DNA from: Mycolicibacterium porcinum
GTDB lineage: Bacteria > Actinomycetota > Actinomycetes > Mycobacteriales > Mycobacteriaceae
Assembly (NCBI GenBank): GCA_001942045.1
Contig: MSTD01000019.1
Span: 28,569-92,568, forward strand
DNA length: 64,000 nucleotides
Reading direction: 5' to 3'
Under the pieces are notes generated by a model that saw only the letters and a program-made list of their open reading frames with translations, made no database searches and had not been told where the DNA came from. Shown here one piece after another: positions 1 to 9,484 of this stretch. The translations under genes and the position numbers were made by a program. The first letter of the stretch is position 1. Each line of letters starts with the position of its first letter.

Positions 1-25
1 CGGCCGCGTGACTTAGGGTGAATTC

Positions 26-919
26 GTGTCCGATACCGGTAGTGCCGATGCGCTCGAACAGGAGCTTGGCGGTGAGGCCAGCGCCGAACTCGCTGTCACC
101 GAACTCGAGTCCGACACCGACCCCGTCGGGACACCGGCGCCGCCACCCGACCTGACCGCCGCGGCGTTCTTCGACGTCGACAACACCCTGGTGCACGGAT
201 CCTCGCTGGTGCACTTCGCCCGCGGTCTGGCCGCGCGCAAGTACTTCACCTACCGCGACATCCTGGGCATCGTGTACGCCCAGGCCAAGTTCCAGTTCAC
301 CGGCAAGGAGAACAGCGACGACGTCGCCGAGGGCAAGCAGAAGGCCCTGGCCTTCATCGAGGGCCGCTCCACCGCCGAGCTGGTCGAGCTGGGCGAGGAG
401 ATCTACGACGAGATCATCGCCGACAAGATCTGGCCGGGCACCCGGGCGCTGGCCCAGATGCACCTCGACGCCGGTCAGCAGGTGTGGCTCGTCACGGCGA
501 CCCCGTACGAGCTGGCCGCCACGATCGCCCGGCGCCTGGGCCTGACGGGCGCGCTGGGCACCGTCGCCGAGTCCGTCGACGGGGTGTTCACCGGCCGGCT
601 GGTCGGCGACATCCTGCACGGCACCGGGAAAGCCCACGCGGTGCGCTCACTGGCCATCCGGGAGGGCCTCAACCTGCGCCGCTGCACCGCGTACTCGGAC
701 AGCTTCAACGACGTGCCGATGCTGTCGCTGGTCGGTACCGCGGTGGCGATCAACCCCGATGCCGCGCTGCGCGACGTGGCCAGGGAGCGGGGCTGGGAGA
801 TCCGCGATTTCCGCACCGCCCGCAAGGCCGCGCGCATCGGTGTTCCTTCGGCCCTGGCGCTCGGCGCACTGGGCGGCGCACTGGCCGCTGCCGCCTCCCG
901 CCGCCACGACATTCGCTGA
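26..919 (+). CDS. serB1: HAD-family phosphatase, SerB1-like
   Basis: This is a 297-residue HAD-superfamily IB hydrolase, probably a phosphoserine-type phosphomonoesterase. Motif I DVDNT (residues 50-54) holds the nucleophile and the acid/base aspartates. Motif II is VTATP, and motif III is the [10 protein letters not shown] stretch that binds Mg. An Ala/Leu-rich hydrophobic stretch lies near the C-terminus and may touch the membrane. The first 40 residues are acidic and look disordered. The GTG at 26 is the first start available, so the true N-terminus is not certain. Position and sequence match M. tuberculosis Rv0505c (serB1); that assignment is from memory, and the substrate is inferred only from the family. 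Confidence 0.85.
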   Translation: MSDTGSADALEQELGGEASAELAVTELESDTDPVGTPAPPPDLTAAAFFDVDNTLVHGSSLVHFARGLAARKYFTYRDILGIVYAQAKFQFTGKENSDDVAEGKQKALAFIEGRSTAELVELGEEIYDEIIADKIWPGTRALAQMHLDAGQQVWLVTATPYELAATIARRLGLTGALGTVAESVDGVFTGRLVGDILHGTGKAHAVRSLAIREGLNLRRCTAYSDSFNDVPMLSLVGTAVAINPDAALRDVARERGWEIRDFRTARKAARIGVPSALALGALGGALAAAASRRHDIR

Positions 920-1026
920 ACCGGCGAGGTGCGCTGATAAGCTGCCGCGGCGGGCCGCGCCAACGGGCACCGCAGCCATGCACGCTTGTGCGCACGACGC
1001 ACCGCATACCGAACAGCGCAGGGAAT

Positions 1027-1560
1027 ATGAGTATCGCCGCAAACATCATCGGAACTCACTACCGGTACCCCGACTACTTCGAGGTGGGCCGGGAGAAGGT
1101 CCGCGAGTTCGCCCGCGCGGTCAAGGACGAGCACCCAGCGCTCTACGACGCCGAGGCCGCCAAGGAGTACGGCCACGACGCGGTGGTGGCTCCGGTGACC
1201 TTCCTGGCCGTGGCCGGCCGACGGGTTCAGCTCGAGCTGTTCGACAAGTTCGACATTCCGATCAACCTGGAGCGCGTGCTGCACCGCGACCAGAAGCTGA
1301 TCTTCCACCGCCCGATCCTGGTCGGCGACAAGCTGTGGTTCGACTCGTACCTCGACTCGGTCATCGAGTCGCACGGCACCGTGATCGCCGAGGTCCGCGC
1401 CGAGGTCACCGATGACGACGGCAACCCGGTTGCCACCAGCATCGTCACCATGCTGGGCGAGGCGGCCATCGACGAGGCCGACGAGATCAGTTCACAGATC
1501 GCGGCCGCGCGCGACGCCGCGATCGCCAAGATGGTTGCTGGGCAAAAGTCCGGCGCCTGA
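1027..1560 (+). CDS. hadD: (3R)-hydroxyacyl-ACP dehydratase, HadD type
   Basis: A 177-residue single hot-dog (MaoC-like N-terminal) protein starting [21 protein letters not shown]. The family dehydrates 3-hydroxyacyl-ACP in the mycobacterial FAS-II system that builds mycolic acids; Rv0504c orthologues were named HadD and are needed for some mycolate classes. The ATG at 1027 is preceded by a GCAGGGA-type ribosome site, and the reading frame upstream of it is not protein-like. It lies 107 bp after the HAD gene on the same strand, and a strong palindrome follows its stop. In M. tuberculosis cmaA2 comes next; here it is absent. Confidence 0.85.
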   Translation: MSIAANIIGTHYRYPDYFEVGREKVREFARAVKDEHPALYDAEAAKEYGHDAVVAPVTFLAVAGRRVQLELFDKFDIPINLERVLHRDQKLIFHRPILVGDKLWFDSYLDSVIESHGTVIAEVRAEVTDDDGNPVATSIVTMLGEAAIDEADEISSQIAAARDAAIAKMVAGQKSGA

Positions 1561-1570
1561 TTTTTCTTCC

Positions 1571-1630
1571 GCGAGCAGACGCAAAACTGCCCACTTCCGC
1601 GTGGAAGTGGGCAGTTTTGTGTCTGGTCGC
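1571..1630. terminator. 28-bp-arm palindrome between convergent genes
   Basis: The arms 1571-1598 and 1603-1630 are complementary over 28 bp with two mismatches and a 4-nt loop (GCGT). The inner 17 bp (1582-1598 with 1603-1619) are perfect. It sits between the convergent hadD-like gene and the acyltransferase gene, so it can serve as a bidirectional terminator. The arms are far longer than a terminator needs, and a repetitive palindromic element is the other possibility. It occupies the place where the M. tuberculosis order has cmaA2. Confidence 0.75.
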
Positions 1631-1653
1631 GGTGCCGACGTGACGCGAAAGGC

Positions 1654-2721
1654 TCAGCCGAAGAACATGTTTCGGCGCCCCGCCAGCAGCTGGTAGAGCG
1701 TGTGCTGGATGGTCTCGCGGACCTGATCGGTGAGTTCGAACGTGACCATCGGATCGTCGGCGGCGCTTTCGTCGTAATCGGCCGTCTCGATCGGCTCGCC
1801 GAATTGGATGTGCCACTTCGACGGCAACGGCACCAGCCCGAGCGGGCCTGCCAACGGGAACAACGGGGTCACCGGGAAGTACGGCAGACCGAGCAACCGG
1901 GCCAGCAGCTTGACGTCGGCCATCATCGGGTAGATCTCCTCCGACCCGACGATCGAGCACGGCACGATGGGCGCCTGTGCGCGCAGAGCTGCGGAAACGA
2001 ACCCGCCGCGGCCGAACCGCTGCAGCTTGTAGCGGTCTTTGAAGTTCTTGCCCAGCCCCTTGAAACCCTCGGGGAAGACGGCCGTGAGCTCGCCGTTGGC
2101 GAGCAGCCGGTGCGCGTCGGTGGTGCAGGCCAAGGTGTGCCCGGCCTTGCGCGCGGCCTGCCCGACCATGGGCAGATCGAACACCAGGTCCGCGGCCAGC
2201 AGCCGCAGGTCCCGATGCCCGGGATGGTGATCGTGGACGGCCACCTGAGTCATCAACCCGTCGAAGGGCAGCACCCCGGCATGGTTGGCCACCACGAGCG
2301 CCGCGCCTTCGGCGGGCAGGTTCTCGATGCCGGACACCTCGACCCGGAACCAGGACCGGAAAAACGTTCGCAGCAAAGGCAAGAAGATTGCGTTGGTGAT
2401 GTGCGGGTCGAACCCGAACTCGTCCACCGGGTACGCGCCCGTCATGCGGGTGCGGATGAATTCCGAGACCGCCGCGATGCCCTTGACGAGTTCGCTGGGG
2501 CCGGTGTCGGCCGCCGACTGACCCGAGGCACTACTGCGCCGCTGATCGATCTCCCGGACTACCGCGGCGATCTGCTCGGCAGAAGCCCGGCTCCCCGGAT
2601 CGGCCAGAACAGACGGATGCCTGCGGGCGCTGTCGGACCGGGCGGCCGCCCGGCGCGCAGCAGAGGAACGGCTCGAGTTCCCATGTAGCGGAATAACTTT
2701 CGCTTTGGATTCAGCCGCCAC
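1654..2721 (-). CDS. PlsC-like lysophospholipid acyltransferase family protein
   Basis: A 355-residue 1-acyl-glycerol-phosphate acyltransferase-like protein (Rv0502 type). The catalytic HX4D-like block reads NHAGVLPFDG, and the substrate-binding block FPEGFKGLGK follows about 90 residues later. The first 90 residues are polar and low-complexity. I chose the GTG at 2721 because a GGGAGAAGG ribosome site lies about 7 nt before it; an ATG at 2814 would overlap the upstream epimerase gene by 58 bp. Starting 35 bp after that gene, it is probably co-transcribed with it. The likely reaction is acyl transfer to a lysolipid at the membrane; the substrate is unknown. Confidence 0.85.
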   Translation of the reverse strand: MAAESKAKVIPLHGNSSRSSAARRAAARSDSARRHPSVLADPGSRASAEQIAAVVREIDQRRSSASGQSAADTGPSELVKGIAAVSEFIRTRMTGAYPVDEFGFDPHITNAIFLPLLRTFFRSWFRVEVSGIENLPAEGAALVVANHAGVLPFDGLMTQVAVHDHHPGHRDLRLLAADLVFDLPMVGQAARKAGHTLACTTDAHRLLANGELTAVFPEGFKGLGKNFKDRYKLQRFGRGGFVSAALRAQAPIVPCSIVGSEEIYPMMADVKLLARLLGLPYFPVTPLFPLAGPLGLVPLPSKWHIQFGEPIETADYDESAADDPMVTFELTDQVRETIQHTLYQLLAGRRNMFFG

Positions 2722-2756
2722 GTCGATACCTTCTCCCACCCCGGATAGAGCCAGTC

Positions 2757-3899
2757 CTAATATCCCAAACGCTGCGCCACCCCCATGGCGCGACTCTCCA
2801 TTGAGCGTACCCATCGTGGATCGAGTATCGGAGTCAATCCACGACCGCGGACGTAATCGTCGAATGCTTCGGCGGTCGTCCACTTTGGACTGTAGCCCAG
2901 ATCCCTGTGCATTCGCGTGGTGTCCATGACCCTGCCATAGCTCAGGTAGTTCATCTGGTCTCGGTCGAGTTCGGTGTAACTCGTTGCGCGACTTAGGGAA
3001 TTGATCGCCGACAGCGCCCCGCGCGGGACCGGGAGCCGGACACGCCCGGACCGCCGGATTGCTTGACTCATCATGATGATGCCCGAAGCGCCGACGTTGA
3101 ACGTGCCCGCCTTGCCGGCCATGGTGGCGCGCTCGAGGACGCCGAGGGCGTCCTGCTCGTGCAACAACTGCAGCCGGGCGTCGTGACCGATCACCGACGG
3201 GACCACGGGCCCGGCCAGATACCGCGACAGCGCCGTGTCCATCGCCGGCCCGATCATGTTGGCCAGTCGAAGGATGGTCAGGTGGATATCGGGACGGCGC
3301 CGGGCCAGGCCGCGGGCATAGCCCTCGATGTCGATGGAGTCGCGGGCGAACCCGTCGCCCGGCGGACGCCTGGCGCTGCTCTCCTCGCTGAACATCACCG
3401 GATCGCGGGAGCTCGAGCCGTACACCTCTGAGGTCGACTTGAGCACCACCCGACGGACCGACGGTGCCTTCTGGCAGGCGGCGAACAGTTGGATCGCGCC
3501 CATCACGTTGAGTTCCTTCAACGTGGCCCGGCCCCCGGACCGCGGCGCGTACGAGGCCGCCGCGGCATGCACGACGGTGTCCACGTTCCCGTTTCGGATC
3601 ACCTTCGCGATGAACGGGTTGCGGATGTCGGCCCGGACGAACTCGGCCCGCCCCATCCGGCGCATGAGGTCCTTGCTCGGCACTACCGCATCCACGGCGA
3701 TGACATGCTCGATCGACGGGTTTTGTGCCAGCCTGGCGGTCAGATAACCACCGAGGAACCGGCACGCACCCGTGACCAGAACCACTTTCGGAGCGGGCGC
3801 CGCTTCTCCCGACGATCCTGTCTGCGTTCCCGCTGAAGAATCCGCACCAGACCCGGGGACTCCCGTCGGGCGTCCCCCCGAACGACCATCAGAATCCAT
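2757..3899 (-). CDS. galE2: NAD-dependent epimerase/dehydratase, GalE2-like
   Basis: A 380-residue extended short-chain dehydrogenase. After a disordered Gly/Ser/Pro-rich N-terminus of about 35 residues, the Rossmann motif VTGACRFLGGYL is a variant of GXXGXXG. The usual YXXXK pair is not evident: the expected place reads EVYGSSSRDPVMF, so the catalytic status is open. It corresponds to Rv0501, annotated galE2 in M. tuberculosis although the activity is unproven. A TAGGCT hexamer ends 6 nt before the ATG, which suggests a leaderless mRNA. The acyltransferase follows 35 bp downstream. Confidence 0.8.
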   Translation of the reverse strand: MDSDGRSGGRPTGVPGSGADSSAGTQTGSSGEAAPAPKVVLVTGACRFLGGYLTARLAQNPSIEHVIAVDAVVPSKDLMRRMGRAEFVRADIRNPFIAKVIRNGNVDTVVHAAAASYAPRSGGRATLKELNVMGAIQLFAACQKAPSVRRVVLKSTSEVYGSSSRDPVMFSEESSARRPPGDGFARDSIDIEGYARGLARRRPDIHLTILRLANMIGPAMDTALSRYLAGPVVPSVIGHDARLQLLHEQDALGVLERATMAGKAGTFNVGASGIIMMSQAIRRSGRVRLPVPRGALSAINSLSRATSYTELDRDQMNYLSYGRVMDTTRMHRDLGYSPKWTTAEAFDDYVRGRGLTPILDPRWVRSMESRAMGVAQRLGY

Positions 3900-3928
3900 C
3901 GGCTCAGCCTAGTGGCTGCAGCTGTTGG

Positions 3929-4030
3929 CTACTTGCCAAGTTTTCTGCGCTGCACCCGGGTACGGCGAAGCAGCTTGCGGTGCTTCTTCTTCGACATACG
4001 CTTACGCCGCTTCTTGATGACTGAGCCCAT
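3929..4030 (-). CDS. Small ribosomal protein bS22
   Basis: A 33-residue, extremely basic protein beginning [19 protein letters not shown] and ending RRKLGK. More than half of its residues are Lys or Arg. It matches, from memory, the mycobacterial 30S subunit protein bS22 (Rv0500B), seen in M. smegmatis ribosome structures and related to the AURKAIP1/COX24 domain. The ATG at 4030 and stop at 3929-3931 are clear. It lies between the epimerase gene and the HTH gene on the same strand. Genes this short are often missed. Confidence 0.85.
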
Positions 4031-4146
4031 AAACCCTGGTGTCTCCGCTACTTAGCTGATGGTTGACCCGGTTACTTTACCCGGGCCGACCACCGAAACG
4101 GAAAACGGCAGCCTGCTCCGGCTGCTCAGCTCACCGCGGCGTGTGG

Positions 4147-4374
4147 CTAGCCGGCGTCGAAGTACGAAGACTCCAACAGATCGTGGACTGCCTTGGCGTG
4201 GACCCGGAACGATCGGCCCACTCGTACCGCAGGCAGTTCACCGTTGTGCACCAACCGGTACACCGTCATCTTCGAGACCCTCATCAGGCTCGCCACCTCG
4301 GCGACCGTCAGAAATTGAGCTCGAGGCTGACCGTCGCCAGCATCCCGCGCCGATGGCCCGTTCATAGACGTCAT
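4147..4374 (-). CDS. Excisionase/BldC-family small DNA-binding protein
   Basis: A 75-residue helix-turn-helix protein with the MerR-like/excisionase fold: FLTVAEVASLMRVSKMTVYRLVHNG then LPAVRVGRSFRVH, typical of BldC and of Rv0500A. It probably binds DNA cooperatively as a small developmental-type regulator; the targets are unknown. A second ATG four codons in (4362) is a possible start. It lies 116 bp upstream of the bS22 gene and 138 bp downstream of proC, all on the minus strand. Confidence 0.8.
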   Translation of the reverse strand: MTSMNGPSARDAGDGQPRAQFLTVAEVASLMRVSKMTVYRLVHNGELPAVRVGRSFRVHAKAVHDLLESSYFDAG

Positions 4375-4512
4375 CGCAACCCAATCAATCAGGCACAGGC
4401 AGTTCCAGCGGCTTCCCCACCGCTGGCACCGACCCGCGCATACAAAGGGAGAATAGCGTGGCGGGTGGGGTTACTGCGACGGGTGTGGGCTAATCAGTTG
4501 GAATTAATCTAA

Positions 4513-5385
4513 TTACTCAGATGTAATTCCGAGCTGCTCAGAGCGCGTTTTCGCGGCCTGAACGGCGTTGGAGACCGCGGCCCGCAGTCCCCCACGCTCA
4601 AGTTCCCGCAGCCCAGCGGCGGTGGTCCCGGCCGGCGAGGTCACCATCGCCCGCAATTGGGCCGGCGTGGTGTCCAGCGCAGCGCCTCCGGCCGCGTTCA
4701 CCTCGTCGAGACGTTCCAGCAGCATCGCGGCCGAGCCGGCCATGGTCTGCACCGCCAGATCGGTCGCCACCGCACGCGACAGGCCCGATTCCACGGCCGC
4801 ATCGACCAGCGCCTCGACCATCAGGAAGAAGTACGCCGGGCCCGAGCCGGAAACGGCGGTCACCGCGTCCAGCTGTGACTCGGCGACGGTGATCACGCCG
4901 CCGACTGCGTCGAAGATCGACGAGACCTCTTTGAGCTGCTCGGCAGTCGCGAACCGGCCCGGGGCCAATGCGCTCACCCCGCCGCCGACCACGATCGGCG
5001 AGTTGGGCATCACCCGGATCACCGGCGACCCGGCCGGAAGCTTGTTCTCGAAGTACGACGTGGCCACACCCGCCGCGATGGAGACGAACACCTGCTCGGC
5101 GGTGTCGCTGTCGGCACGCACCGCCGCCTCGGCGATCTCGTCGATCACTTTCTCGACATCGGCCGGTTTCACCGCGATGACCACATAGGTGGCGCTCTCG
5201 GCGGCAGCCGCGACCGAGGTCACCTGCACCGAGTACTTCTCCGACAGGAACTTGGCCCGGTCCGGAAACTTCTCCGCGACCACCATGTCCTTGACTTGTC
5301 TGCCAGCCCGTAACAGCCCCGACAGCAGCGCCTCGCCCATGCTTCCGCCGCCGATTATCGCGATTCTCGACATGGGCGACAGCAT
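4513..5385 (-). CDS. proC: Pyrroline-5-carboxylate reductase
   Basis: A 290-residue P5C reductase that performs the last step of proline synthesis, reducing 1-pyrroline-5-carboxylate with NAD(P)H. The N-terminal nucleotide-binding motif is IAIIGGGSMGEALLSGLL. The substrate-binding signature AVSGSGPAYFFLMVEALVDA lies in the C-terminal dimerisation domain. I prefer the ATG at 5385 (MLSPMSRIAI) by comparison with the known M. tuberculosis protein; GTG 5415 and ATG 5373 are alternatives. It corresponds to Rv0500. Confidence 0.92.
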   Translation of the reverse strand: MLSPMSRIAIIGGGSMGEALLSGLLRAGRQVKDMVVAEKFPDRAKFLSEKYSVQVTSVAAAAESATYVVIAVKPADVEKVIDEIAEAAVRADSDTAEQVFVSIAAGVATSYFENKLPAGSPVIRVMPNSPIVVGGGVSALAPGRFATAEQLKEVSSIFDAVGGVITVAESQLDAVTAVSGSGPAYFFLMVEALVDAAVESGLSRAVATDLAVQTMAGSAAMLLERLDEVNAAGGAALDTTPAQLRAMVTSPAGTTAAGLRELERGGLRAAVSNAVQAAKTRSEQLGITSE

Positions 5386-5449
5386 TCCATGTCCGCCCGT
5401 CAGGGCCGCATTCACGCCTCCGGCTCAGGACCGGATGATTAGCCGGGGC

Positions 5450-6262
5450 TCAGGCCTGCGCGGGAACCATCGCCAACTGGCGCGTCTGCACGATGATCCG
5501 GCCCTCGCAGTCGACCACGATGTGGTCCTCGTCGAACCAGTCCTGGCCGATCTGAACCGACGTGCACATCACCCGCAGCCAGCCGTCGGCCGGCAATGCC
5601 CGCAAATAGGCCGTCAGCTGGACCGTGGGCGCCCAACCGGTGCGGTCGACGGCAAAGGTGACCGGAGCGGACACATCGCCGCACAGGAGCGCGAACAGCA
5701 CGTCGGGAGCGACGCCCTTCGGCCGCACCCAGTACTCGAAAACCGGTGGGCCGCCGTCGGTGCGCGGCCCCATGGTGTGCAGCGCGGGCCGGATGTCGCA
5801 GCCGTGCGCCAGATGCACGACGTGCTCCATGGGATGCCCAGGACCGATCGGCTCCAGCCCCGGCGGCGGTTCCGGCGTCATCAACGGCACCACCGGGTTG
5901 AACGACAACAGCGGCGGCACATGATGTTCGGGCTCCCCGAGCGTCACCGACACCGTCACCGCAATTCTGTCTCCTTGCCGGAGCTCGACATCGACCAGCC
6001 CGATCCGACGGCCCCGCTTGCGCACCGTGGTGACCACCTGCATCGGACCGGGATCCGGTGCCCACAGGAAGTTCCCGGACACCGCGAGCGGTTGCGCCGA
6101 CGTGCCCAACTCGGTGCGCGCGGCGTTGGCACACAACGCCAGCATCGCGCCGCCGTGCACCTTGGGCCCGATCGTCCAGTGCTCGTTGAGCTCACCGAGA
6201 TAGACGCCGTCGCCGGCCGGCGTCAGCGCCATGGCATCGGTGAACAGGGTGGAGCCAGTCAT
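5450..6262 (-). CDS. Acyl-CoA thioesterase-like (TesB/4HBT_3 type) protein
   Basis: A 270-residue protein with a duplicated hot-dog layout. The N-terminal half contains WTIGPKVHGGAMLALCANAA, typical of PaaI/TesB-like thioesterases, and the C-terminal half holds the second domain. It probably hydrolyses an acyl-CoA in the cytoplasm; the substrate is not predictable. ATG 6262 was chosen because AGAAGGA stands 8 nt upstream and the longer reading frame before it is not protein-like. It starts 31 bp after the TIM-barrel gene stop, so the two are likely an operon. It occupies the Rv0499 position. Confidence 0.7.
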   Translation of the reverse strand: MTGSTLFTDAMALTPAGDGVYLGELNEHWTIGPKVHGGAMLALCANAARTELGTSAQPLAVSGNFLWAPDPGPMQVVTTVRKRGRRIGLVDVELRQGDRIAVTVSVTLGEPEHHVPPLLSFNPVVPLMTPEPPPGLEPIGPGHPMEHVVHLAHGCDIRPALHTMGPRTDGGPPVFEYWVRPKGVAPDVLFALLCGDVSAPVTFAVDRTGWAPTVQLTAYLRALPADGWLRVMCTSVQIGQDWFDEDHIVVDCEGRIIVQTRQLAMVPAQA

Positions 6263-6293
6263 GTGCGGTCCTTCTGCCGAGGGGAGGGGCGGG

Positions 6294-7139
6294 TCAGCGC
6301 AACAGATGTTTGCGGGCGAACTGCAGCGACTCGGTGAGCAACGCCTCACGCTCGGCGGCGGTCTTGGCCGCCGAGGTGGTGACTTCCAGGACCACGTGCC
6401 CGGAGAAATCACTCGCCGCGAGCATCTGGCACACCTCGGCGGCGGGCTGGGTGCCGCGGCCGGGAACCAGATGCTCGTCGGTGGAGGCGCCCTTGCCGTC
6501 GCACAGGTGCAGGTGCACCAGGCCGTCGCCCATGCGCCGGGCCATGTCCAAGGCGTCGGTGCCCGCCGTCGCGGTGTGGCTCAGATCGAGCGTGTAATGC
6601 GCGTGATTACCGTCCAGCGGGTCGTAGGACGGGGCGAACGCCGAAATTCCGGGCCCGGGCCTCCCGCCGCGCTTGCGCATCCGCTCGATGGACGTGCCGC
6701 CCGCCCCGAAGAACCGATCGGCCCGGAACGGGAACATGTTCTCCACCGCGACCAGGACCTCGCTGTCGGCCTCCAGCCGAGCGACCTGCTCGGTGAATCC
6801 CTCGGCGTAGCGACGCTGCCACCGGAACGGCGGATGCACGACGACGGTCTGCGCGCCCAGTTGTTCGGCCGCGCGCACGCTGCGTTCCAGCTTCGGGATC
6901 GGGTTGGCGCCCCACACCCGCTGCGAGATCAGCAGACACGGCGCGTGTACCGACAACACCGGCACGCCATAACGGGCGGACAAGGCGGCTACGGCTTCCA
7001 CGTCCTGGCTGACCGACTCCGCCCACACCATCAACTCGACGCCGTCGTAGCCGAGGCGGGCGGCGTACTCGAACGCCGCCTCGGTCCTCAGCGGATAGAC
7101 CGAAGCGGTGGACAGGCCGATCTTGATGGCTGGGCGCAC
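6294..7139 (-). CDS. Sugar phosphate isomerase/epimerase-like TIM-barrel protein
   Basis: A 281-residue protein of the xylose isomerase-like TIM-barrel superfamily (AP endonuclease family 2 fold). It begins MRPAIKIGLSTASVYPLRTE and has metal-ligand-like positions VSVHAPC, VVHPPF, VAVENMFPF and LDLSHTA, with a final VLEVTTS. It is equivalent to Rv0498. Members either isomerise sugars or cleave abasic sites; the sequence does not decide between these. It stands directly upstream of the thioesterase-like gene. Confidence 0.78.
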   Translation of the reverse strand: MRPAIKIGLSTASVYPLRTEAAFEYAARLGYDGVELMVWAESVSQDVEAVAALSARYGVPVLSVHAPCLLISQRVWGANPIPKLERSVRAAEQLGAQTVVVHPPFRWQRRYAEGFTEQVARLEADSEVLVAVENMFPFRADRFFGAGGTSIERMRKRGGRPGPGISAFAPSYDPLDGNHAHYTLDLSHTATAGTDALDMARRMGDGLVHLHLCDGKGASTDEHLVPGRGTQPAAEVCQMLAASDFSGHVVLEVTTSAAKTAAEREALLTESLQFARKHLLR

Positions 7140-7187
7140 GACACTAATTGTGTACCGCCGTACTAACTGCGGCGCAGGGCCGCGGCA

Positions 7188-8333
7188 CTAACCCGCGTGC
7201 AGCAACGCCAACGGCCCGAAGGTAACCAGCGCTCCGACCGCCACGGCTGTCAGCGTGCTGCCGATGTCCTCGGTCTTGCGAACCACCCGCACGCCACCGG
7301 CCAGGCCGAGGATCACCAGCACGCCGAGCACGAGCGCGACGATGGTGTTCCACTTCCACAGCTGGTCGAAGGCGATGAACAGGCCGGCACCGAAGCCCAC
7401 CGCGATCACGCACTGACCGACGATCCACAACGCACGCACCAGCGGCGAGCTGGGCTCGGAGTCCACGTCGTAGTCGTCGTGCTCGTCGAAGGTGTCGGCG
7501 TCGCGGACGTCCTCGGACAACTCGTCGTCGTGCTCGAGGTCGAGGTCGTCGACGCCACCGCGGCCACGGGGACGACGAGGCCGGTCGTCGACGTCGGACT
7601 CACCGCCGAACAGCGACGCGTAGGAGCTGTCCCCGAACTCGCCGTCGTACTCGTCGAAGGCGCCGTCGGTGTCCACGTCGCGGGCGTCGGCCTCGACCAG
7701 TTCGTCGGCCGGCTCTGCCGCGTCGTCCTCGTCGAGGTCGTACAGGGGATCAGGGCTCATGCGCTCGGCGCCGGTGCCCGATGGCCGGTAGTCGCGCGTC
7801 GCGGCCTTGTAGGGCGCGCGGCGGGGGCGCGGCCGAAATTCGACCGGTTCCGGATCGGCGTCGCGCGCGGCCAGGTGCGCCTCGTAGTCGTCTTCGGCCT
7901 CGGTACGCACGTCGTCGGGTTCGGCGGGCCGGCCCGGCGGCTTGACCCGAGCGGGCCGGGCGCCGCCGTTGCGGCTCCCGCCGCGGCCCCGGGGCTCATC
8001 GCGCGGTTCACGGGCTTCGCGGCTTTCGCGGGGTTGCTCACGCGGCGCGCGGGGTTCGTCCGCACGCGGTTCATCCAGGATCGGTGCCACGACGGCGGTG
8101 TCGACCAGTGGATCTGGGGCCGGCACCGACGCATCGCTCGGTTCGAACTCGATGTCGTCGGTGATGATCGGGATCTCGCCGGTGAGTTCGGCGACGGTCA
8201 CCGCGTCGCTGTTGCCGCGACGGCGCCGACGGCGACCGCCGACCGGCGGCGCACCGATCGTCCCGTTCTTCGCCAGCAACTCCGCTACCGAGATCGGTCG
8301 GGTGCCGGATGGGTTGTTGTCTGGTCCTGTCAT
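7188..8333 (-). CDS. Acidic, proline/arginine-rich membrane protein
   Basis: A 381-residue protein. Residues 1-290 are hydrophilic, very rich in Asp, Glu, Arg and Pro, and probably disordered. The C-terminus holds three hydrophobic segments (around ALWIVGQCVIAVGFGAG, IVALVLGVLVILGLAGG and LTAVAVGALVTFGPLAL). It resembles the mycobacterial membrane protein Rv0497, which is shorter (about 310 residues). The function is unknown. The long charged tail before a small membrane anchor suggests a scaffolding role in the cytoplasm, which is inference only. Confidence 0.75.
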   Translation of the reverse strand: MTGPDNNPSGTRPISVAELLAKNGTIGAPPVGGRRRRRRGNSDAVTVAELTGEIPIITDDIEFEPSDASVPAPDPLVDTAVVAPILDEPRADEPRAPREQPRESREAREPRDEPRGRGGSRNGGARPARVKPPGRPAEPDDVRTEAEDDYEAHLAARDADPEPVEFRPRPRRAPYKAATRDYRPSGTGAERMSPDPLYDLDEDDAAEPADELVEADARDVDTDGAFDEYDGEFGDSSYASLFGGESDVDDRPRRPRGRGGVDDLDLEHDDELSEDVRDADTFDEHDDYDVDSEPSSPLVRALWIVGQCVIAVGFGAGLFIAFDQLWKWNTIVALVLGVLVILGLAGGVRVVRKTEDIGSTLTAVAVGALVTFGPLALLHAG

Positions 8334-8363
8334 ACCTATGTTGCCTTTGGGGCTAGCTTTTCC

Positions 8364-9335
8364 TTAACGTCCGGCATCCCTCGCCGACGTCTCTACCAAG
8401 GCTGTGCCGTCGGCCTCGCTGTCGAGTTTCCGCAGAATCAACCCCTCCCGCAACGCCCAGGGGCAAATGTCGACGGAATCGATCTCCAGTGCTCGCATAC
8501 TAGCTTCAGCTACCAAAGCACCGGCCACGATCTGTGGGGCCCGCTCGGCACTCACCCCTTCCAGTTCGGCACGGTCAGCCGCTGTCATCCTAGAGATGAA
8601 AGCTATGAGCTGTCTTAATCCAGCTGCGGTGAGCGTCCGCTTGACCCGTGGGCCTGCACCCGAGGGGGCCGCTCCGGTGAGTCGAGCCAGCGACCGGAAG
8701 GTCTTCGACGTCGCGACCGCCAGGTCCGGGTTCCCGGTGCGACGCATCGTGGCACCGGCATCCGCGAGCTCGGTGGCCAGCCAGTCCCGCAGCATCGCGA
8801 CACGGCGCCGCCCAGGTGGGTCTTCAGCCAACCACTCCCTGGTCAGACGGCCTGCACCGAGCGGCAGGGACATCGCCACCTCGGGCTCTTCGTCGACCCC
8901 GCTCGACAGCTCCAGCGAGCCGCCGCCGATGTCGATGTTGATGATCCGGCCTGCGCTCCAGCCATACCAGCGGCGCACCGCCAGGAACGTCAGCCGGGAT
9001 TCGTCGACGCCGCTGAGCACGCCGAGGGACACCCCGGTCTCGGCCCGCACCCTTGCCAGCACTTCCTCAGAGTTCGTGGCGTCGCGCACAGCCGAGGTGG
9101 CAAACGCCATCAATTCGGCGCATCCCGAGCTGGTGGCGATTTTGGCGAACTCGTCAACGGTGGCCACCAGGCTGTCGGCTCCCTTGCGGGTCAGCTTGCC
9201 CGAGTTGTCGATCGCCTCCGCGAGCCGCAGCGCCGCCTTCGTTGAGCTCATCGGGGTCGGGTGCCCGCCACGGCGCGCATCCACCACGAGGAGATGAACC
9301 GTGTTACTACCGACATCGAGCACGCCTAACCGCAC
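8364..9335 (-). CDS. ppx1: Exopolyphosphatase, Ppx/GppA family
   Basis: A 323-residue Ppx/GppA phosphatase with the ASKHA fold. The phosphate-1 motif [16 protein letters not shown] is at the N-terminus, and the phosphate-2 motif [11 protein letters not shown] is in the middle. The single-domain length matches Rv0496 (Ppx1), which degrades short-chain polyphosphate rather than pppGpp. The GTG start at 9335 begins directly with the fold. The gene is divergent from the cysteine-rich gene at 9485. Two PPK2-family genes elsewhere in the window act on the same polymer. Confidence 0.88.
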   Translation of the reverse strand: MRLGVLDVGSNTVHLLVVDARRGGHPTPMSSTKAALRLAEAIDNSGKLTRKGADSLVATVDEFAKIATSSGCAELMAFATSAVRDATNSEEVLARVRAETGVSLGVLSGVDESRLTFLAVRRWYGWSAGRIINIDIGGGSLELSSGVDEEPEVAMSLPLGAGRLTREWLAEDPPGRRRVAMLRDWLATELADAGATMRRTGNPDLAVATSKTFRSLARLTGAAPSGAGPRVKRTLTAAGLRQLIAFISRMTAADRAELEGVSAERAPQIVAGALVAEASMRALEIDSVDICPWALREGLILRKLDSEADGTALVETSARDAGR

Positions 9336-9484
9336 TGCACCAACCTAACCGCAGGCGACCAGCACTTCGTGGCCGGACCTCCCGCAACCCTCCAGATGAG
9401 CGGGCCCGGGTTGTGGCGGGGGCCACCGCGCGTCGTACCGCGGTTGGGAAATGCGTTCCGCCATATGCGAGTACCGTTTGCGCC

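Noticed and set aside
1654..3765. A 703-codon minus-strand frame as a single acyltransferase gene
   Set aside because: Its first half lies antisense-frame inside the epimerase gene and is not protein-like; the ribosome site at GTG 2721 gives the family length.
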